A stretch of 64,000 nt of DNA from NCBI GenBank assembly GCA_905233385.1, contig CAJOEH010000013.1:1-64000 (forward strand), written 5' to 3'. The notes under the pieces were generated by a model. It made no database searches, had not been told where the DNA came from, and saw only the letters and a list, made by a program, of their open reading frames with translations. This stretch comes from an uncultured Oscillospiraceae bacterium. GTDB taxonomy: Bacteria > Bacillota > Clostridia > Oscillospirales > Oscillospiraceae. Of the stretch, positions 59,715 through 64,000 are shown piece by piece; within the stretch, counting starts at the first letter, position 1, and every line of letters begins with the position of its first letter. Made by a program: the position numbers and the translations under genes.

Positions 59715-59737
59715 CAAATTACACCGGCGCTTTCATT

Positions 59738-60041
59738 TGTCATTGCCCGGCTGCCCGTTGGCAGCCGGGCAATCTGTCCGTAGCAGACTTGGTATCTGCA
59801 TTGTTTTCGGCAAATCTATCAAATCTGTCATTCCCGCCTGACGCAGTCAGGCAGGGAATCTGTCCGTCGCAGGGATGGCACGTGTTCCGTATCACGGAAA
59901 AGTGTCCCATATCGATACGCACAGATTGCACCCGCAAGGGGTAGGCCGCATCCGTAAGGCGGCAAAGCCGCCGACGGCTGCGCACCTACGCCGCCTGACG
60001 GCTGCGCACCCACGCCGCCTGACGGCGGCGTGGCAATGACA
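59738..60041. repeat. Palindromic intergenic repeat, copy 6 (compound)
   Basis: Starts TGTCATTGCCCGGCTGCC and ends GGCAATGACA. Two left-type ends are present (59738 and about 59826, the latter as TGTCATTCCCGCCTGACGC), as in copy 2. The core matches copy 1 closely (GTGTCCCATATCGATACGCACAGATTGCACCCGCA). A CCGCCTGACGGC-type unit is tandemly repeated at 59990-60030. Between the convergent hydratase and transglutaminase genes. Confidence 0.8.
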
Positions 60042-60060
60042 GGCTTGAAAAGCGCAAATA

Positions 60061-60104
60061 TAGAGCAACGCCGCAAGGTCGATTGACCTTGCGGCGTTGC
60101 TCTA
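60061..60104. terminator. Bidirectional terminator-like perfect palindrome
   Basis: 20-bp arms TAGAGCAACGCCGCAAGGTC and its complement with loop GATT, between convergent genes; no long T-run on either side. Confidence 0.7.
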
Positions 60105-60119
60105 CGTTCTTTCGCATTC

Positions 60120-62315
60120 TTATCCCGCGAACTTCTCGATAAAGCGCATCAGGATGGTCGAGACCTGGGCGCGGGTGGCGTTGCCGCCGGGGTCGAGCCT
60201 GCCGTCCGAGCCGCCGATAATGCCCTCGGCGACCGCCCATTCCAGCGGCTCCTTCGCGTAGCCGCTGACTTTTCCCGCGTCGGAGAAGCCGCTCAGACTC
60301 CCATGCCTGCTTGTGTCGAAGCCCTTCCATTTCGCGTAGCGGAACAGGATCGCCGCCATCTGCTCGCGCGTGATGTTGCCGTTCGGCGCGAACTTCCCGT
60401 TTCCAACGCCGCCGACGATGCCCTTCTCCGCCGCCCACGCGACCGCCTGCGTGTACCATTGACCGCCGGGCACGTCGCTGAAGCCGTTTTTGCCCTCCTG
60501 CGGGCTTCCCTCGTACCGCCACAGGACGGTCACGAGCATAGCTCTCGTCATTGGGTCGTTCGGCGCGAATCTGCCGTTTCCGACGCCGTTCATCAGACCT
60601 CTCGCAACGGCGTAATTGACCGCGTTATAGTACCAGTCCGCCTGCCGGACGTCGCTGAAGCTCACCGGCGCGGGCGGATTCGGGTCCTTCGCGCCGCAGC
60701 GCGTGCAGACGCCGCCGACGAAGTTGTGCCCGAGCGCGTTGACGTAGGAATCCACGTAGCTGTCGCCGCAGGCGCAGGTATGGGTCGTATAGCCTCTTTC
60801 CGTGCAGGTCGGCGGCGTCACGACCGCCGTGTAGCTGTGCACGTGCGGGGTCTTCGGAAGCTCCTCCGTCCGCGTCGCGCCGCAGCGTTTGCAGGTGAAG
60901 GTCTTCTCGCCCGTCGCCGTTTCGGTCGGCTCCTTCGTGACCTTGCCCTCGTCCCAGTCGTGGCCGAGCGCGTCCACGTAGCCGTCTACGTAGCGGTCGC
61001 CGCAGGCGCAGGTGTGGGTCGTGAAGCCTCTTTCCGTGCAGGTCGGCGGCGTCACGACCGCCGTGTAGCTGTGCACGTGCGCGCCGATCGCTTCCAGCGG
61101 GATCTCGTATTGCGCGCCCTTCTCATTCGGGCTCTTCTTGATCTCATAGCGCATCCTGCCGTCGATCATGGCGCAGCCGTAAAGATAGCCTTCGCTCGTA
61201 TCCGGGACGAAGACTGACTGATCTTCCATCGTCTCCGGGTCGAAGCAGCGCAGCTCGGTCGCGGTGTTGTAGTAGAGCTTGCCGCCCAGCAGAGTCAGGC
61301 CGGTGAAGTATTCCGTATAGAACTGCAGTTCCTCTCCCCAGACCGGCCATTCGCCGACGGAGATCAGTTCCGTTTCCGCGCCGCGCATCGTCGTGTTTTT
61401 GACGATCATGCCGCCGCGGCAGTAGTATCTGTCGTTCCCGGAGAAGCAGACCGTGCTGTCTACGCCGTACCAGTAGGCGTTGTCGTACTTCGTGCTGTCG
61501 CAGGAAACGGGCAGCGGATCCCAGCCGTAGTGCGGCTTGTTGCCGCCGATCGAGCGCTTCGCCGAGACAGCCGCGTCGCTGAGGAGGACGAACTTATGGC
61601 CGACCATGCCGGGAACGTCCGGCGTCGGGTCGTCCCAGGTCGGGTCGACGTGATAGTAGTCGTTCCCGATCCTGACCACATTCCAGGTATGATTCATCGG
61701 CGCGCTCTCCACGGTATGGCACTCGACGCCGGCGCGGTTGATGAGATACATGAAGGCGTAGGTATAGCCCTGGCAGACGCCGCGCCGGTTCATCAGGATG
61801 CCCGCCGTATTGAAGGAATCGGCCGTGATCTCCAGAGAAAAATCGTATTCGCTGTTATAGATGAGGTAATCGTGCAGGACGAGCACCTTGTCCACGGGAT
61901 CCGGCACGGCGGCGAGCATCGCGTCCACCTCGGCGATCTTCGCCTCCACCCTGTCCAGATAGGCGTTGATTTCTTCGCTGCTCACGCCCTTGGGATAGGT
62001 GATGTCAATCCTGGAATAATTGTTGTCATAGGCGCTCCAGTTGCAGACGATATCGATCCCGTTGCTGAGATAGGGAGAATAGTCCTTGAGTCTGCTCAGA
62101 TTGATCGCCTCATGGTTCAGCTGATAACCCGACACGTAGACGGCAGCCTTTCCCGCGCGGATCGCGGCGACAAGGTCCGCCTCGATCGCGCGGAAGATCG
62201 CGATCTCGTTCGCCCAGTCGTCGGCAGCCGTCGCGCCGACCGGCAGCGACGTCGCCGGCAGCAGACCGCACATGAGGACCAACGCGAGAAGCAGCGATAG
62301 AATGCGTCGTTTCAT
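60120..62315 (-). CDS. SLH-anchored transglutaminase-like protein
   Basis: A 731-residue exported protein: signal peptide (1-29), a transglutaminase-like cysteine protease fold with Cys181 (GVCQGY), His209 (NHTWNVV) and Asp224 (YHVDPTWDD), a beta-rich middle (about 240-410), two Cys/His repeats of the CTERGFTTHTCACG type (about 415-545), and three SLH domains (about 555-728). The triad is complete, so peptide cleavage or crosslinking at the cell surface is possible. It starts 37 bases after the DUF362 gene and may share its promoter. Confidence 0.87.
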   Translation of the reverse strand: MKRRILSLLLALVLMCGLLPATSLPVGATAADDWANEIAIFRAIEADLVAAIRAGKAAVYVSGYQLNHEAINLSRLKDYSPYLSNGIDIVCNWSAYDNNYSRIDITYPKGVSSEEINAYLDRVEAKIAEVDAMLAAVPDPVDKVLVLHDYLIYNSEYDFSLEITADSFNTAGILMNRRGVCQGYTYAFMYLINRAGVECHTVESAPMNHTWNVVRIGNDYYHVDPTWDDPTPDVPGMVGHKFVLLSDAAVSAKRSIGGNKPHYGWDPLPVSCDSTKYDNAYWYGVDSTVCFSGNDRYYCRGGMIVKNTTMRGAETELISVGEWPVWGEELQFYTEYFTGLTLLGGKLYYNTATELRCFDPETMEDQSVFVPDTSEGYLYGCAMIDGRMRYEIKKSPNEKGAQYEIPLEAIGAHVHSYTAVVTPPTCTERGFTTHTCACGDRYVDGYVDALGHDWDEGKVTKEPTETATGEKTFTCKRCGATRTEELPKTPHVHSYTAVVTPPTCTERGYTTHTCACGDSYVDSYVNALGHNFVGGVCTRCGAKDPNPPAPVSFSDVRQADWYYNAVNYAVARGLMNGVGNGRFAPNDPMTRAMLVTVLWRYEGSPQEGKNGFSDVPGGQWYTQAVAWAAEKGIVGGVGNGKFAPNGNITREQMAAILFRYAKWKGFDTSRHGSLSGFSDAGKVSGYAKEPLEWAVAEGIIGGSDGRLDPGGNATRAQVSTILMRFIEKFAG

Positions 62316-62352
62316 TTTCTCTCCTCCTTTATCTCTCCGTTTGGCTCGTCGG

Positions 62353-63462
62353 TCAGATCATCGTGATCAGCTCGTAGTCCGCGGTGCCGAGGCCGAGCTT
62401 TTCGCCCTGCTCGATGCCCGCCTCCCACTTGGTATCCGGGTGCATCGTGTGGAAGTGATCCGCGCCTTCGACAGGTTTCGCTTCTCCCAGCAGCGAGTCG
62501 GCGATCGCGTGCTGCCGATTGGCGGCGTCCGCGCAGGCCTTGTCCAGCGCAACGGGGTCGAAGGAGGCGAACATGCCCACGTCGGGGATGACGGGCGCGT
62601 CGTTGCTGCCGTAGCAGTCGCAGAACGGCGACACGTCGATCAGAAGCGTGATGTGGAAGCACGGGCGATCCTTGCACACGGCGTAAGCGTACTCCGCGAC
62701 CTTGCGGGCGAGGATCTCCATCGCGCAGTCCTCTGCGGCGATCATCGCGCCGGTCGGGCAGACGCCCACACAGCGGCCGCAGCCCACGCAGCGCGAATGG
62801 TCGATGACCGCGCAGCCGTCCTCTACGGTCACGCCGCCGTGCGCGCAGTTGTCCGCGCAGACGCCGCAGCCGACGCACACGTCTTCCTGCACCGTCGGCT
62901 TCTCGCTGGTGTGCATTTCCTTCTTCCCCTCGAAGCTGCCGCTGCCCATGCCGAGATTTTTCAGCGCGCCGCCGAAGCCAGTGCCCTCGTGGCCCTTGAA
63001 ATGGGTCAGGGAGACGACGATATCCGCGTCCATGATCGCTCTGCCGATCTTCGCGGATTTCACGTACTGGCCGTCGATGGGGACTTCCACCTCATCCGTA
63101 CCCTTCAGGCCGTCCGCGATGATGGTGTGGCAGCCGAGACAGAGCGGGTTGAAGCCGTGCTTGTACGCGACGTCCAGATGGTCCAGCGCGTTCTTGCGGC
63201 TGCCGACGTAGAGCGTGTTGGCGTCGGTCACGAACGGCTTGCCGCCCAGCGATTTGATGAGTTCCACGACCGCGCGGGCGTAGTCGGCGCGCAGGAAGGC
63301 GAGATTGCCGTCCTCGCCGAAGTGGATTTTGATCGCGGTGAACTTGTCCTTGAAATCAATTTCGCCGATCCCGGCGGTCCTGCACAGCCGCACCAGCTTG
63401 TCGGTCAGGCATTCCCCGTCGACGATCCGCATATTGGTGAAAAATACCTTCGATTTACTCAT
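62353..63462 (-). CDS. DUF362 protein with two [4Fe-4S] ferredoxin motifs
   Basis: A 369-residue protein with a DUF362 domain at both ends (FFTNMRIVDGECLTDKLVRL; VSLTHFKGHEGTGFGGALKN) and an inserted 2[4Fe-4S] ferredoxin: CVGCGVCADNC and CVGCGRCVGVC, each followed by a distant fourth Cys-Pro. Redox protein of unknown partner, very common in anaerobic Clostridia. Complete. Confidence 0.9.
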   Translation of the reverse strand: MSKSKVFFTNMRIVDGECLTDKLVRLCRTAGIGEIDFKDKFTAIKIHFGEDGNLAFLRADYARAVVELIKSLGGKPFVTDANTLYVGSRKNALDHLDVAYKHGFNPLCLGCHTIIADGLKGTDEVEVPIDGQYVKSAKIGRAIMDADIVVSLTHFKGHEGTGFGGALKNLGMGSGSFEGKKEMHTSEKPTVQEDVCVGCGVCADNCAHGGVTVEDGCAVIDHSRCVGCGRCVGVCPTGAMIAAEDCAMEILARKVAEYAYAVCKDRPCFHITLLIDVSPFCDCYGSNDAPVIPDVGMFASFDPVALDKACADAANRQHAIADSLLGEAKPVEGADHFHTMHPDTKWEAGIEQGEKLGLGTADYELITMI

Positions 63463-63494
63463 AGCCGTCGCTCCCTACTTCTAATTTCAATAAT

Positions 63495-63523
63495 ATTGTA
63501 CCATAATTTCCCATTTTTTGCAA
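63495..63523 (-). promoter_or_regulatory. Promoter for DUF362 gene
   Basis: Minus-strand TTGCAA (63518-63523), 17-base spacer, TACAAT (63495-63500). Confidence 0.7.
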
Positions 63524-63533
63524 CCGTCGGGCG

Positions 63534-64000
63534 TCAGAGATCGAACGCCAGGCGCAGATGCTCCGGCCGTGCGCCCGGCAGGGCGGCGATCTCCGCGCGG
63601 GGCACCAGACGGAAGCCCTCATAGTGGAAGGCGGGCGTCGTGGCGCAGGAGAGGAAGGCATAGCCGTCCGCGTCCGCGTTCTCCGCCGCGAAGATCGCGC
63701 CGGCGGGAATGACCGCCATGGGGCGCTGACCTGCTGCGGTATCGCTTCCGAGCAGCAGCGTCTCGCAGAAACCGTCACGCAGGACGGTCACGCGCAGCGC
63801 GCAGCCTTCGTGATGGTACCACAGTTCGTCGCAGTCGATCCGGTGAAAGTGCGAAATATCGTCGCCTGCGAGCAGGAAATAGATACTGCCCATCAGCGGG
63901 CGGCCTTCCGTTTCAAACGGCGCGGTATAGACCTCTGCAAACCACCCGCCCTCCGGGTGCTGCCGCAGATCGCAGGCTTCCTTGAGCTGCGCGATCCGCG
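63534..64000 (-). CDS. Cupin_5 (DUF985) domain protein, N-terminus beyond window
   Basis: The frame is open to the window edge; 154 visible residues end at the stop at 63534. HPEGGWFAEVYTAPF, SIYFLLAGDDISHFHRIDCDELWYHHEG and the final PEHLRLAFDL match the small sugar-isomerase-like cupins of this family. His residues in FHRI and WYHHEG are probable metal ligands. Function unknown. The true start is outside the window; an internal ATG at 63893 would delete conserved sequence. Confidence 0.82.
   Translation of the reverse strand, partial: RIAQLKEACDLRQHPEGGWFAEVYTAPFETEGRPLMGSIYFLLAGDDISHFHRIDCDELWYHHEGCALRVTVLRDGFCETLLLGSDTAAGQRPMAVIPAGAIFAAENADADGYAFLSCATTPAFHYEGFRLVPRAEIAALPGARPEHLRLAFDL

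Noticed and set aside
57459-59717. 752-codon open frame opposite the hydratase gene
   Set aside because: Antisense shadow of a clear aconitase-family gene with its own promoter and ribosome binding site.

Overview
The window is a GC-rich (about 60%), densely packed stretch of bacterial chromosome. Gene families and signals point to a Gram-positive anaerobe of class Clostridia, most likely an Oscillospirales-type gut bacterium (inference). The supports are sigma-A promoters of the TTGACA/TATAAT type, strong GGAGG ribosome binding sites, many intrinsic terminators, S-layer-homology (SLH) surface proteins without outer-membrane genes, an HTH-fused pseudouridine kinase, DUF1292 and DUF3842 proteins, a lipoprotein serpin, and a family of palindromic intergenic repeats. 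No CRISPR array, tRNA, rRNA, phage or transposase gene was seen.

Layout. 1-6 kb (minus): a secreted caspase-fold peptidase cut by the window edge, a small membrane protein, nicotinate phosphoribosyltransferase, and a secreted GH20 hexosaminidase. 6-9.1 kb (plus): thioesterase, rimM, trmD, a sirtuin and trmO, then a decayed DUF3842 gene. 9.3-16.2 kb: a lipoprotein, a zinc-ribbon protein, a low-molecular-weight phosphatase, psuK-psuG, a GNAT enzyme, an ArAE-type membrane protein, and a LysM-M14 peptidase whose start codon lies in a terminator U-tract. 16.6-24.8 kb (minus): one long cell-envelope operon: U32 protein, maf, mreC, mreD, PBP2 and an SLH/leucine-rich-repeat protein. 25-33.3 kb (plus): RlmI-like methyltransferase, inositol monophosphatase, M3 lipoprotein peptidase, mnmE, a DUF3267 protein, rsmG and mnmG. 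The mnmG gene carries an internal deletion with a frameshift.

33.3-38 kb (minus): an unknown protein, DUF1934, ddl, a serpin lipoprotein, a zinc-ribbon protein and pgsA. 38-43.6 kb (plus): an OmpR-type two-component pair, pepD, an ABC exporter and a nucleoside 2-deoxyribosyltransferase-like protein. 44-50.3 kb (minus): an SLH 5'-nucleotidase-like protein, then the ribosomal block rpmG-secE-nusG-rplK-rplA and rplJ-rplL. This block has an L10 attenuator and two apparent L1-binding sites that copy the L1 stalk of 23S rRNA. 50.6-53 kb (minus): feoA-feoB-Cys-rich protein. 53-57.4 kb: ruvX, two half-size TSUP permeases, a tandem-OB SSB-like protein, DUF1292, mutY and a DEDD exonuclease. 57.5-64 kb: an aconitase-superfamily hydratase, an SLH transglutaminase-like protein, a DUF362 ferredoxin-like protein and a partial cupin.

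Themes: translation and tRNA modification (rimM, trmD, trmO, rlmI, mnmE, mnmG, rsmG, ribosomal block), cell wall and shape (mreCD, PBP2, ddl, M14), and surface proteins (three SLH proteins sharing a Cys/His repeat module, the serpin, secreted hydrolases). Six copies or fragments of one palindromic repeat family lie between genes, five of them directly beside an intrinsic terminator.
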